Source: Ilyonectria destructans (taxonomy: Eukaryota > Ascomycota > Sordariomycetes > Hypocreales > Nectriaceae). From it: 64,000 nucleotides of DNA. The first letter of the stretch is position 1, and each line of letters starts with the position of its first letter. Of the stretch, positions 10,896 to 21,100 are shown piece after piece. Under the pieces are notes generated by a model that had not been told where the DNA came from, did not search any database, and was given only the letters and a program-made list of their open reading frames with translations. The DNA lies in the NCBI GenBank assembly GCA_020740775.1, contig JAHEWK010000011.1:496001-560000 (forward strand). Reading direction: 5' to 3'. The position numbers were made by a program, and so were the translations under genes.

Positions 10896-11998
10896 TACAG
10901 TGGGTGGCCAAAAGTTACGACACATCGGAGGTATCAGGTACCAGCCTTTCCTAAATAGGGAATACTCAGTTAAAAATTACAATAAAATTCTATCTAATTC
11001 TATAGAAGAAATCGCTATTTATCGGATATCTTTTTTTCCTAATTAGAAGATTTAATTATTTAAATAAATATTTTTAAAAACTATTAGTTTTTTTAAGATT
11101 TTAAAACCTTATAATATTAAGCTTTTTAAGGTATATTAAGAAATATAAAAATAATATATTATAATTTAAGCTATATAAAATAGTATTTAAAGATAAAATA
11201 GATATATTATTATAGAAATATATAGAGATATTAAGTCTTATCTTAATAGTATTTTAAGGCTAATATATAGAGTTTTTAAGTAATCTTTAGCTTTATAATA
11301 AATAGTATCATTATTGAAATTACTATTCTAACTACTATTTCAAATTCTATATTACATACTTATACGAATGTGACGAGGGACTTAGTCTATTAATTATAAA
11401 CCTAATTACAGTCTTTTACCTCTTCTATATCAGTTGGCTGACTCCGGGAAAAACCACCAAGCATATAACCTCCTCTGTAACATCCCTCTATTATTCCTTT
11501 ACAGCCGCTATTAGAGGCAACTAAGTTCCCTTAGGCTCTTATATTAATTCTTTAGCTGCAAGTTAACCAATACTATATCATTTATCAGCTGTATAGACTA
11601 TATAGTACCATATAAGCTGTTAATAAATACCCTTTCTGCCGGAGAAAGTAAATACCTTTAGTATTTTTAAACTAGAGCCTTAAGATAGCCTAGCTCTATA
11701 GTAACCTAAAGTTATAAAGCTATATCTTAACCCGCTAGCTCTTAAATTATATAATAGCTAAAGACTATCAGCTATACCAGATAAAGCTCGTCAGGTTAGT
11801 TAATTTAGACTTTTATAATATCTTTAAGCTCTAACTTTTTAGCTGCAATTTGCAGCCTTAGAATAAGGGTTGGATTACTTAGAATTAAGTAATAGAGATT
11901 AAAAGAGAAGCTATAAGTATACCGATAATTAGAAAAGACTATATCGGTCTGTAGTGTGGGGCGGAAAGATATCTTCAGTTAGTTAAGTAGTTAGTTAA

Positions 11999-12440
11999 TG
12001 TAACGGTCGTGTTCTCTGGACTGCCGTATACGTGGTATAGGGTAGGCGAGAGACGGGTTGCTGGTGGATAAACCGTAGGTTTATGTTAGCAGATCGGTTA
12101 GGGCGTCACTTACTGGGTAAATGTTACGTCTGGTAATAGTCAAGCACAGTGATGCGTAGCGAGTCAAGGTGATTGAGGTAACCAAGTTGTATTGATAGCT
12201 GAGGTAGCTAAGAGTCTAGGAAAGTGCTAATGAACGTGTGTCTATATACTAGAATGATAGGTGAGGCTCACGGCGGTGAGCCTTGGAATCGCAGGTGAGC
12301 CGGAGAGGCTCACGCGTGAGCCGTAGAGGCTCACGGGTGAGTCCTTTAGTACGGCGTGAGCCGCAGTGAGGTGTATTTGATTGGGGGAAATTTGTGGGGT
12401 GCACGTGACGCCAGGCGTCTACGCGGCACGGGTCGTAACA
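11999..12440. mobile_element. Solo LTR nested in the decayed transposon
   Basis: 442 bp beginning TGTAACGGTC and ending GTCGTAACA, flanked by a perfect 5-bp direct repeat GTTAA at 11994-11998 and 12441-12445. Length, TG...CA ends and 5-bp duplication fit a Ty3/Gypsy-type solo LTR left by LTR-LTR recombination. Its composition is normal, unlike the AT-rich host element, so it inserted after the host was mutated. At 12261-12372 it holds a cluster of GTGAGCC and GGCTCAC words in both orientations that can fold into hairpins. Confidence 0.85.
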
Positions 12441-12487
12441 GTTAAGTAGTTAGTTAAGTAGTTAGTTAAGTAGTTAGTTAAGATATA
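12441..12487 (+). repeat. 12-bp tandem repeat GTTAAGTAGTTA
   Basis: The unit GTTAAGTAGTTA is repeated about 3.5 times right of the solo LTR. The same repeat continues left of it at 11978-11998, so the LTR inserted inside a pre-existing minisatellite in the AT-rich element. Confidence 0.8.
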
Positions 12488-13114
12488 TATAAGGATAGAA
12501 GGATAATTAGAATATAAGAGATCTTATAGAGCTTTTATATCTATTATAATTTTACCTTTTTTAAGATTTAGCTTTTTTAGTAGATCTAGCTTTTTTAAGA
12601 TATAGCTATTCCTACAGCTTATTAAGGTATTAAAAAAAGTAACCAGTTAGATTAGAAACTTTAGTCTATTTAAGTAAACTATTAATTTTTAAATAGACTG
12701 GATATATAGTCTGTATTATTAATACTATTATTAGTGTTTTTTTTTACTATTAAGCTTCTAGTCCTCCCTCTATATATATATATATACTAGGGCACTCTAA
12801 CTTCTTAATAATAAATAGTATTTAAGAAAATAAAAAATAAAAAAAACCTTAAATTTAGAAAATAGAAGTTAGAAATATTATATTAAGCTATTCTTAATAA
12901 TTTTATTTACTATATATCTCAAATTAAATTTAGGTGTAAATATAGCATTTTGTATATATACCAGGGAATGTGTCGTAACTTTTGCAGCCCCACTGTATGC
13001 AATTAACCACATCTATCCCCTCACGCAACACACCTTTTCAGTGCAGCCTTGGATTTCTGTCTGATCACACTCGAGTAGAGTTGAGACAGCTCTATCCCGC
13101 CTTCAACTAGCAAC

Positions 13115-16100
13115 ATGGAAAGCAACATGGATCGCTCCGAGATCCTTTCGGAATTCGAAGCCATGTTTGGAACTTCGAGGGATGAGGACATAACTGCCGC
13201 CATTGAGATGGATAACTACGGCGACTACGATGACGTAGCAGCAATACCTCTCGATCATCCAAATCGGTTCCAAATCTTGAAGAACATTGGAAATAATCTC
13301 GGGACTCGGTTTGAGTACGAAGGTTCGGTAGAAGACCTCCATCACGCCATTGAAGTCACCGAAATGGCTATAGCAGCCATGCCACCAGAGCAACCTGCTG
13401 AGGACCAAGCTGATGTGCTCGCTGAGCTCGGACATTGGCATTACACCATGTTTACGCATACAAAGTCGATAGATAGCCTCAACCGATCTATTCAGATTAC
13501 CGAACAAGCTCTTGCCACGTTGCCAGAACTTGAAAACGTCTCTGAGCGAGCTGCCCTTCAAGGCGACTTGGCAGCAAGACTATACGATCGACACGAAGAA
13601 AGCGGCTCTATCCCAGATCTTGTCCGTGCAATCGAGTTGACCGGCAAGGCCATCAAAGCAACACCAGAATGGGGCGCGTATCCGGATAGAGGGGGTCTGC
13701 TGGAGAACCTTCGAGACTGGCTTGTGCAGTGGTTTGAGAAGAGTGGGCATATCGATGAACTTGACACTCTACAACTTGACAAACTCGACCAGACCCTGGA
13801 ACAGACCATCGAAGTCATCAACACAGCAATCGAAGCTATGCCTTCTGACCACCCTCACCTTCATCCCCTCTTGAACAATCTCGGAACCCGTCTTTTGAAG
13901 CGATTCCTCCTGACTGGTTCGATGAAAGATCTGAACCGTGCTGTAGAGGTTGCAGAATTGGCTATCGCAGCAATACCTCCCCATCTTCGGCCAGTGGCGC
14001 TATTGAACCTTGGGTCTCAGCTTGGCGCACGGTTTGACCTTTCTGGTTCCTGGGAAGACCTCGAGAATGGGATCAAGGCTACTGAAGAGGCTCTCGTGGG
14101 AATCACTGAGGAGCATACATCTAGATGGAAGATTCTGAGCAACCTTGCACACCAGCTCTCACGACGATTTGAACGAACAAGCTCAGAAGAGGACTTGAAT
14201 CGAGCTGTCGAAACAAGTGAGTTGGCTTTGAAAGCTGCACGTGGTCAAGATGTAGTTACATGCTTGATTCACCTTGGGACAAGTCTCAACAGACGATTTC
14301 AGCACGCGGGCGTGATCAGCGATATCGATCGAGCTATCCAGGTAACTGAAGAAGCAGTTGCAGCCACACCGACCACTAATTACGAACGTGCCAGCTGGTT
14401 ACACAATCTAGGGGCTTCACTGGGTTCAAGATTCGAGAAAACAGGCCTACGAAAAGACCTTGACCAAGCCATCGAATATACCGACATGGCTGTTTCGGGA
14501 ACATCCCTCGACCATCCTAGCTTTGCTGACAAGGCATATGGTCTTTCAACACTCTTGATCTGGCGTTTCCGGCAAACTAATATTGATCAGGATCTCGAGA
14601 AGTCCCTGGTCCTTTGCAAGGAAGGCTGGAGCAGTCAGAGATCTCGACCTTCGGCCCGCATTCTTTCAGCATGGAGGGCAGCCCTCATCCTTACCACTAG
14701 ATTGGAGTGGAGCGAGGCAGACACACTTCTGAAGGACGCGGTCAAGCTCCTCCCAGCCGTCAGTCCGAGATATCTAAAAGACGACGAAAAACAGACCATG
14801 ATAAGCAGCTTCTCCGGGCTGGCTTCCTTGGCCGCCGCAGCAACTCTGAACGCAGGCGGTGGAGGTGAACAGGCATTGGAAATTCTGGAACTTGGCCGTG
14901 GCGTGGTGAACGGTCTCCTACTGGAGATGCGTACCGATATTTCTGACCTGGAAGCAAGGTATCCAGAGTTGGCCGAGCAGTTTCGCCTCCGTCGGGATGC
15001 CTTGGATTCGCCTGTTGATGTGGCGGCGCATTCCATCTCCAGTTTAAGTGATGTCGGGGTGTCGGCGGCTTCACGACTCAACTGGCGGCATGAGACGACG
15101 CAGAGATTCGATGAAACGGTCGAAACGATACGCGCCCAACCGGGATTTGAGAGGTTTCTGCTTCCGCCGACTGCAGACGAAATGAGGGCTGCTGCAAAAC
15201 CAGGTCCTATTGTTGTTATCAACATCAGCGACTATCGCTCTGATGCATTTCTCGTCCAAAGTCATCAGATCACGGTATTGGAATTGCCCAACTTGAGTGT
15301 CGAGTCGGCGGAGGAACATGCCAAACAGATACGACTTGGTCGCCAGTCCGGTGCACCACGTCAGACGAGAGCTACGTTAGAGTGGCTTTGGGACGTTGCT
15401 GCGAAGCCAATCTTGAAGAGGTTGCAATTTGAGATACACCCTGCTGAGTGGCCTCGTATCTGGTGGGTTCCCACAGGCGTCATCAGCAATCTCCCAATAC
15501 ATGCAGCCGGAATCCATGCCAAAGACTCTACAGAGACGGTTCTGGATAGAGTCATGTCATCGTACAGCTTATCCATCAAGACTCTAATCTACGCACGCCG
15601 ACATAGTGCTCGAGAAACTCTAGGAGGAGGGCGTATTCTCCTATGTTCCATGCCGACCACGCCTAGTCAACGAACTCTCCCTTTTGCTATGAAGGAGGCA
15701 AATCTAGTGAAAGATCTCTGTCCATCGCTTCAACTGTCAGCAATTGAACCGCCACGGAACAAAGAGGCCATACTGGAGCACTTGCGCACCAGTGATATCT
15801 TTCACTTTGCTGGACACGGACTATCCAACCCCACGAAGCCACTCCAAAGTTATTTGCTCCTCGACGATTGGAGTCAAGATCCACTGACAGTTGCCTGTCT
15901 CCGAGATTCTAGGCTGCAAGCGGAGGCTCCATTCCTTAGCTACCTCTCTGCTTGCGAGACGGGTGCCAACGACGCGAGCAAGCTTGTTGACGAGGGCATA
16001 CATCTAGTTAGCGCATGTCAGGTTGCTGGGTTTCGTCATGTTGTAGGGACTTTGTGGGCAGCATCTGACAAGCACTGTCTCGACATAGCAAAAGTGTTCT

Positions 16101-16411
16101 ATGAGACGCTTCGAGATGAGGGCATTACTGATAGGTCGGTATGCTTAGGTTTGCATCTTGCTATTAGAGCACTAAGGGATATTGAGATGACATTAAGTCA
16201 TGATGAGATGGCGGAGGAGAGGGACGACAGGCAGGACGCAATGGAAGATGGAAACGGGCTTACAGAGGACAGCAATCTGGTCCACAAAAGCACAATCTCC
16301 TCGTTGGACACGATAAACAGGGCACACAATGAGAGAAATGCAATTCTCATAGAGGAGGATGAGGAGGTGGACTTGTTACATTGGATTCCATATGTTCATT
16401 TTGGTGTATAG
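13115..16411 (+). CDS. TPR-CHAT protein (caspase-like protease fold)
   Basis: Single-exon gene of 1098 residues (an alternative ATG lies at 13130). Residues about 48-500 form roughly nine TPR-like units of 42-48 residues with the pattern NLG..L..RFE..G...DL..AIE..E.A. A linker with further helices follows. The C-terminal CHAT domain (about 690-1098) has the catalytic dyad: His901 in DIFHFAGHGLS and Cys947 in YLSACETGAND, 46 residues apart, followed by the typical GFRHVVGTLWA segment and a W-I-P-Y-V-H-F ending. Both catalytic residues are intact. CHAT proteins are relatives of caspases and separase; in bacteria and fungi TPR-CHAT proteins are linked to regulated cleavage of death effectors such as gasdermins, so a role in allorecognition or immunity is a reasonable inference. 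No gasdermin-like gene is seen in the window. The gene is flanked on both sides by AT-rich transposon-like DNA. Confidence 0.92.
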   Translation: MESNMDRSEILSEFEAMFGTSRDEDITAAIEMDNYGDYDDVAAIPLDHPNRFQILKNIGNNLGTRFEYEGSVEDLHHAIEVTEMAIAAMPPEQPAEDQADVLAELGHWHYTMFTHTKSIDSLNRSIQITEQALATLPELENVSERAALQGDLAARLYDRHEESGSIPDLVRAIELTGKAIKATPEWGAYPDRGGLLENLRDWLVQWFEKSGHIDELDTLQLDKLDQTLEQTIEVINTAIEAMPSDHPHLHPLLNNLGTRLLKRFLLTGSMKDLNRAVEVAELAIAAIPPHLRPVALLNLGSQLGARFDLSGSWEDLENGIKATEEALVGITEEHTSRWKILSNLAHQLSRRFERTSSEEDLNRAVETSELALKAARGQDVVTCLIHLGTSLNRRFQHAGVISDIDRAIQVTEEAVAATPTTNYERASWLHNLGASLGSRFEKTGLRKDLDQAIEYTDMAVSGTSLDHPSFADKAYGLSTLLIWRFRQTNIDQDLEKSLVLCKEGWSSQRSRPSARILSAWRAALILTTRLEWSEADTLLKDAVKLLPAVSPRYLKDDEKQTMISSFSGLASLAAAATLNAGGGGEQALEILELGRGVVNGLLLEMRTDISDLEARYPELAEQFRLRRDALDSPVDVAAHSISSLSDVGVSAASRLNWRHETTQRFDETVETIRAQPGFERFLLPPTADEMRAAAKPGPIVVINISDYRSDAFLVQSHQITVLELPNLSVESAEEHAKQIRLGRQSGAPRQTRATLEWLWDVAAKPILKRLQFEIHPAEWPRIWWVPTGVISNLPIHAAGIHAKDSTETVLDRVMSSYSLSIKTLIYARRHSARETLGGGRILLCSMPTTPSQRTLPFAMKEANLVKDLCPSLQLSAIEPPRNKEAILEHLRTSDIFHFAGHGLSNPTKPLQSYLLLDDWSQDPLTVACLRDSRLQAEAPFLSYLSACETGANDASKLVDEGIHLVSACQVAGFRHVVGTLWAASDKHCLDIAKVFYETLRDEGITDRSVCLGLHLAIRALRDIEMTLSHDEMAEERDDRQDAMEDGNGLTEDSNLVHKSTISSLDTINRAHNERNAILIEEDEEVDLLHWIPYVHFGV

Positions 16412-17910
16412 GTAAATTTAGAATGGGTTAGTTCTAGCTACAACTATTCCGTCTATATAATCACTTTACTACTGATCAAGTTACTAGATTTATTTATCAC
16501 TCTATTAATATCTCTAGATATAAATAAATTTAACACTATAATAATAATTAATAAAGTAATACTAAATTCAGTAGTAAGAAGTTATATTTATTTAAATAAA
16601 GAGCAGGTATAGATAAAAAAGATTCTAATAGCTGAAGTTAGAAAAACAGTATTTAAATATATATATTTATTTAAAATATAATTTACCTTTAGTATTAGAG
16701 TAGCATACTATAAATTGCTAAGCTTCTATTTCCTTATAACTTTTATTAGTAAAACTCTATTTAATAGCTTATTAGTTAAGTTTATCCCAGAAACAGATGC
16801 TACATCCATATTGTGAATATGACGCCATGCCTCCCTTGCTAACCCTCATTGCATCTACCGGTTCTAGCTCGCTGACTCGGATGGAGCGGCAAGAATGACG
16901 GTGGGAATCACAACTTAAAGTTGAGGCTGGACTCGGACCAGAGCTGGAAGAGGTCTAGTTAGCCCGGGCTGATCGACGTACATGATAGCCGACAGGGTGA
17001 AACCTGAGGAGCTTGGCAGCCTGTCCAGCCGAATTAGGCCTCCACATGGTGGGAAGATGCCTCGGCAAGGTAACCAAGGTACCTAAATGGCTTAGCAAAC
17101 AACGGGAAGAGATTGCGGTAGTTCCTCTATACCTGACACTTAAAACCAACACGGCATCTACAGCACAGCCGGCTACTTTAAATAGGGAATGGCGCAGCTC
17201 TCCCCAAATAGAACAAGAGATACTTAAGTCAGCTATGGCTGGCTGATTGGTCGTAGCTCACTACTTCAATTGTCATATCCTTACTTTGGGAGGTCCGGTA
17301 GCTTTCGGGTTAACGGAACTGCTAGAAATTCAACTCGTTGATAAGAGGAGTAATTTTTGCCAGTGCAAACTCTACCATGTTTAATCTAGCGTTTCTAAAA
17401 TAAGCAAGTATGGGCGCCAACTCTGAAATAATATAATTAATAAGATAAGAGCCTTACACTCTCGCGTAGTCCTCTATATTTTATAGTTTAGTTTTGAGAC
17501 AATCTTTTTGCTTCAAGATCTCATATGACAACCTTCAGTTATAACAAACAATACTGGGCACTTTTGCCGGCAGGGACCTCGAATATGGCTAATAGTTGAG
17601 GGACAAGAACGAATCCGATCAGTTTACCGGAGATCGTGAGCTGGAGCTGAAACTGAATACTGCATAGCCAAGTTAGATTACTAGCAATCGTCATTCCAAC
17701 TATATATGAGAGCATAAGCCGTAATTACCGTGTTCTTTGCCAAGAAACCTTGTGCGCCATATGGGTAGTAGAGTTGTATATTTAGCTCAGTATCTTACTA
17801 TTAAATTACTCAGGGATATTAAAATAAAAGTTATAGTAAGATAATAGAGAAAAGATATAGTAATAGAATAAATAATAAGAGAAAGATAATTCTTATATAG
17901 AAGGATACAA
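16412..17910. other. Gene-free, partly AT-rich region
   Basis: About 1.5 kb. 16430-16790 is strongly AT-rich, 16800-17380 is of normal composition without a supported gene, and 17440-17910 is AT-rich again. I saw no terminal repeats. It is bounded by the end of the CHAT gene and a decayed copy of that same end. Confidence 0.5.
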
Positions 17911-18005
17911 AGAAGACCTATTATATTGGATTCCATATTCATCTTGGCAAATAAATTTACAATCTTCTGATTCTAGCTATAACTACTTTCGTCCACACAA
18001 TTATT
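17911..18005 (+). pseudogene. Relic of a second CHAT gene 3' end
   Basis: This stretch matches the last codons and 3' flank of the CHAT gene (16355-16470): both carry ATTGGATTCCATAT (encoding W-I-P-Y), then an AAATTTA(G/C)AAT-like run and TTCTAGCTA(C/T)AACTA. In the relic the frame reads K-E-D-L-L-Y-W-I-P-Y before diverging. The sequence upstream (17815-17900) is AT-rich and carries no readable gene. It is either a RIP-decayed tandem copy or a duplicated tail. Confidence 0.65.
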
Positions 18006-18130
18006 GTTAAAGAATAAACCAACACTGTTTCTTCTTGGTACTATTCGTCTCGATTTACAAAATTCACGCTACTCTCGGGTTGGATTTAAGTGCCACTCGT
18101 GTTGCGTTCAATATCAAGGGAGAGTAATAA

Positions 18131-19078
18131 CTAAGTCGAAACCCATCCTGGGGCGCCGTGGGATTGCAGCTCCTTGTTTGTCCACTCCCATAGAATACCC
18201 GACAGTTTATCATCCACAGCCAGCTTCCCCTCCTTTCCGGCTTTACCCACTGGCTCGTAGTAGCTTCCATTCTTTACATTGCCGCTAAAGGTGCACCACA
18301 GTTGTGTTTTTGCACCTTCCTCGTTAGAAATGCCCGTCAAGGCAACCAGCGGGTTGATAACGAGGGTTCGAAGCACCCAGTTGACGTCCTTGTCGCCACT
18401 CCATGTGTTGCTTTTGACGGTTCCAGGGTGAAGGGATGTTGCAGTGATATGAGGATACCTCTTGGCGAGTTCATGAGCGAATAAAGTCTTGGCAAGCATA
18501 GCCTGGCCATAGAGTGTACGTCCACCCCGCCGACTCATGTCCGACTTTAACTCATCAAAAAGGATCCCTTGCTTGGGAGCAAAGGCCTTGTGGGCAACAG
18601 AAGACATACAAACAACCCTTACATCCGCACCCGGGAGCTTGGTTGTGGCAAGTAACTTGGGCAGAAGTAGCTGGGTAAGAAGTACATGGCCAAGATAATT
18701 TGTACCAAAGTGTACCTCGTAGCCGTCCTTGGTGGTGGCTGCAGGTATCATGCCAACACCACCATTGAGGTGCAGGATGTCAAGTCGGTCGGCTTCATTG
18801 TTTACGCGAGCTGCTGCAGCCTTGACTGACTCAAGAGAGGCCAGGTCTAGGTCAAGGATTTCAATCCTGCAAGATCTTGCAGTTGTTGAAGTTGCCTTGA
18901 TACGGTCAAGTGCTGCCTCTGCCTTGGCGCGAGATCGAGCTGCCAGGTAGACCATCTGCGGATTGTGCTGTGCGATCGCTGCAATGGTTGCTTCACCCAG
19001 ACCAGAGTTGCCTCCTGTGACGAGACAAACTCTACCACTGAGGTCCGGGATGTCGCGCTGAGGATCGAATGTCGACAT
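18131..19078 (-). CDS. Short-chain dehydrogenase/reductase
   Basis: Intronless, 315 residues. Classical SDR features are all visible: the cofactor loop TGGNSGLGEAT near residue 21, the NGG variant of the NAG motif (LHLNGGVG), catalytic Ser in MSSVAHKAF and the YGQAMLAK (YxxxK) pair, then the substrate region TSLHPGTVKSN. The WW-domain-oxidoreductase or retinol-dehydrogenase-like layout (NYLGHVLLTQLLLPKL) fits an NADP-dependent cytosolic reductase. The substrate cannot be told. The start is the first ATG of the frame. No cluster partners are adjacent. Confidence 0.93.
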   Translation of the reverse strand: MSTFDPQRDIPDLSGRVCLVTGGNSGLGEATIAAIAQHNPQMVYLAARSRAKAEAALDRIKATSTTARSCRIEILDLDLASLESVKAAAARVNNEADRLDILHLNGGVGMIPAATTKDGYEVHFGTNYLGHVLLTQLLLPKLLATTKLPGADVRVVCMSSVAHKAFAPKQGILFDELKSDMSRRGGRTLYGQAMLAKTLFAHELAKRYPHITATSLHPGTVKSNTWSGDKDVNWVLRTLVINPLVALTGISNEEGAKTQLWCTFSGNVKNGSYYEPVGKAGKEGKLAVDDKLSGILWEWTNKELQSHGAPGWVST

Positions 19079-20131
19079 TGATGCTATGTGACTCGGAGTG
19101 TGTTGATATGTTCAAAGAGAGTATTGGATGAGCTGATTGATCTCGGAGAATGGCAGCCATGTGCAGAATTATGGGTGCCTTAAATACTTTTTAGAGAGGA
19201 TGACCTTTAGATCTCTGCAGCCACAAAACCACACAAAGCCTGCATGATTAAACTCCGCTGGTTAGTATATCCCAAGTCCGCTCGGAGTTTGTCGTGGTTC
19301 TACAGCTGGACATGTGCAGGCAGCGATCCTTTCCTAAAACGGAATACAATCTGGTCTTGGCATCATCCAATTTAAGCGCCATTCGAGACAAGGGTCATAC
19401 ATACATCATGGCCGTATTGAAACCAATGAGAGACTGCCTCGACTACCCTGCCATCGCCGGTTAGGCAGTCTTGTGCTTAGTGTGATGAAATACTGCTGAA
19501 TATCGCTGACGTTGCTTGTTGCCTTGTTATTAGGCGAAAACCGGGAGGCAAAACGGTCCTGCCTGGCCATTGTCAATAGACAAATTTGTGTGATTTCAAC
19601 GTCTGATACCAAAAGATCCAGGGCCACCCGGATAGGGCTTTTATTATCCCTGGCTAGCTTGTATCAAGATTGGGACAGTAATATCGCCTGGTAGCACGAG
19701 ACGAGCTCCTGAAGTGACTACGCGGCTCAGTGCCTAGTTTTAAGCATGAGTGGATGGCGGGCGACCGTGAGGAGACAGTGAGGAGGTACCGATGTCCTTG
19801 ATCCCCTTGAGAATGGCGGCTCCTTGCAGACGCGAGTTAATAATGGCTGTTTGACCTACTAGCCGTCTTAAGATGTCTTCTTGAATTGAACCACGTTTTA
19901 ACTGGATTTGGTCGGCTGGTCAATTAGCTGTCTATCTGAAGTTGAAGACCATATACATAGTGAAGACTGCTTTATAAACGTACAAAGGACTGTGGACGAT
20001 TTGTTGCTCTTCACGGCTTGAATTGGTTGGTAAGATACCCCGCTTTCCGAGGTAGAAACTCCTCCTCCTACTCGGATAAGCCGCGGATATTCAGCAGTGC
20101 TTGAGCGAATTCCTGCTCTCACATCAACATC
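19079..20131. other. Divergent intergenic region
   Basis: About 1 kb between the SDR start and the DUF1907 gene, presumably holding both promoters. Short frames here have no domain. No repeat is seen. Confidence 0.5.
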
Positions 20132-21100
20132 ATGGCTCAACACAGGAAACTATCAGTTCGCAAGCTGGATCTGTTGCCGCCACCGCTGAAGGAGCTCGAG
20201 CTTGCAATTTACAATGGGCTAAAGCAAAACTTCAGCAAGTACAGCGTCCAGATCTCAACACCTCCCGACCTTCGAGAAGCTCCCTTCTATCTCGCAGGTC
20301 CAGGCTTGAGCGGAGATGTTCGCATTGCAGACGTTGGAGGCCAGGCCAACCTCAGACCTTCCCCAAACTTCGATTCCAAGTATGACTTACTCGCCATCTC
20401 TGAGCTCATGGACATGTCGCAGGACGGCGGCATGCTAATCGGAGCGGGCGCCGGCCCATTTCATGTCTTGGGTCGCAACACCGAATTGATGCCAAATATC
20501 GCTTATGGATCTGCTACCGCCGACGGCAAGCTACACAATTATACGCGCTACGCAAAAGTAACCGACAACGGAAGCGTATGCTGCGAAAAAATTGAACCGG
20601 CTGAGTCGACAGGATTTGGGCTCATGTGCAACTTGCTCGGTTGTAACGGCGAGTCGGGTCCCATACTGCACATCAAAGCAAAGGGTCGACTACAGAAAGC
20701 CAACTTTCCCGAATCGATCCAGAACGCTATTCGGGAAGTCTACGGCGAGAAGCTGATTAGTCTAGGAGGCGTCTTTGTAATCCACACCGGCAAGACGAAA
20801 TTACACGTTATGCCGGATTTCCCAGGCAAACCTTTTGACGACGAGAAAGACGTTGGAAGCTGGCTCAAGTTCTTTGACACGGATGCGCCTCTCATTTGTC
20901 TGAGCGTTTTCCATTCCGGTAACCAGCAAGACTGGGGTCTGAGGACTGAGCATACACACTGCTTCGCCGTTGACGGACAGGACGCAGACAAACGGGGTGG
21001 ACATTACCACTATGATCTTGATGAAACGATGGAAGAAGTTGAATACGAAGGCTGGTTCAACGTTGCGGATGTTCTTTATAGGATTGATCAGCCGGTTTAA
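20132..21100 (+). CDS. DUF1907 / C11orf54-like zinc ester hydrolase
   Basis: Intronless, 322 residues. It resembles the C11orf54 (PTD012) family: the N-terminal half has FYLAGPGLSGDVRIADVGG and GAGPFHVLGRNTELMPN, and the C-terminal half has MPDFPGKPF, then the metal-binding pattern EHTHCF followed after 16 residues by GGHYHYD, and the family ending EYEGWFNVADVLYRIDQP. The His-x-His plus His-x-His arrangement coordinates zinc in this family, and an ester hydrolase activity has been reported for the human protein. Likely cytosolic or nuclear; the physiological substrate is not known. All motif histidines are present. Confidence 0.92.
   Translation: MAQHRKLSVRKLDLLPPPLKELELAIYNGLKQNFSKYSVQISTPPDLREAPFYLAGPGLSGDVRIADVGGQANLRPSPNFDSKYDLLAISELMDMSQDGGMLIGAGAGPFHVLGRNTELMPNIAYGSATADGKLHNYTRYAKVTDNGSVCCEKIEPAESTGFGLMCNLLGCNGESGPILHIKAKGRLQKANFPESIQNAIREVYGEKLISLGGVFVIHTGKTKLHVMPDFPGKPFDDEKDVGSWLKFFDTDAPLICLSVFHSGNQQDWGLRTEHTHCFAVDGQDADKRGGHYHYDLDETMEEVEYEGWFNVADVLYRIDQPV

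Larger units (their letters stand above)
10898..12995. mobile_element. Decayed Tc1/mariner (pogo/Fot-like) transposon, AT-mutated
   Basis: The ends form terminal inverted repeats: 10898-10925 begins CAGTGGG and continues CAAAAGTTACGACACAT, and 12968-12995 is its reverse complement, with 24 of 28 bases matching and the four differences clustered at positions 8-11. Both ends are flanked by the dinucleotide TA (10896-10897 and 12996-12997), the Tc1/mariner target duplication. The interior is extremely AT-rich with no open frame, as expected after RIP. Without the nested LTR and its duplicated target (447 bp), the element would be about 1.65 kb, a normal size for this superfamily. The right end lies only about 120 bases before the start codon of the CHAT gene. 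Confidence 0.85.

Noticed and set aside
12261..12372. CRISPR-like short repeats
   Set aside because: The GTGAGCC words are too short, irregularly spaced and in both orientations, and this is a eukaryotic genome; they belong to the LTR.
12441..12487. Second LTR copy or att site next to the solo LTR
   Set aside because: The sequence is only a 12-bp minisatellite that also occurs on the left of the LTR.
14635..15225. A 196-codon antisense frame in the CHAT gene
   Set aside because: It lies fully within a clear sense coding region and has no recognisable features.
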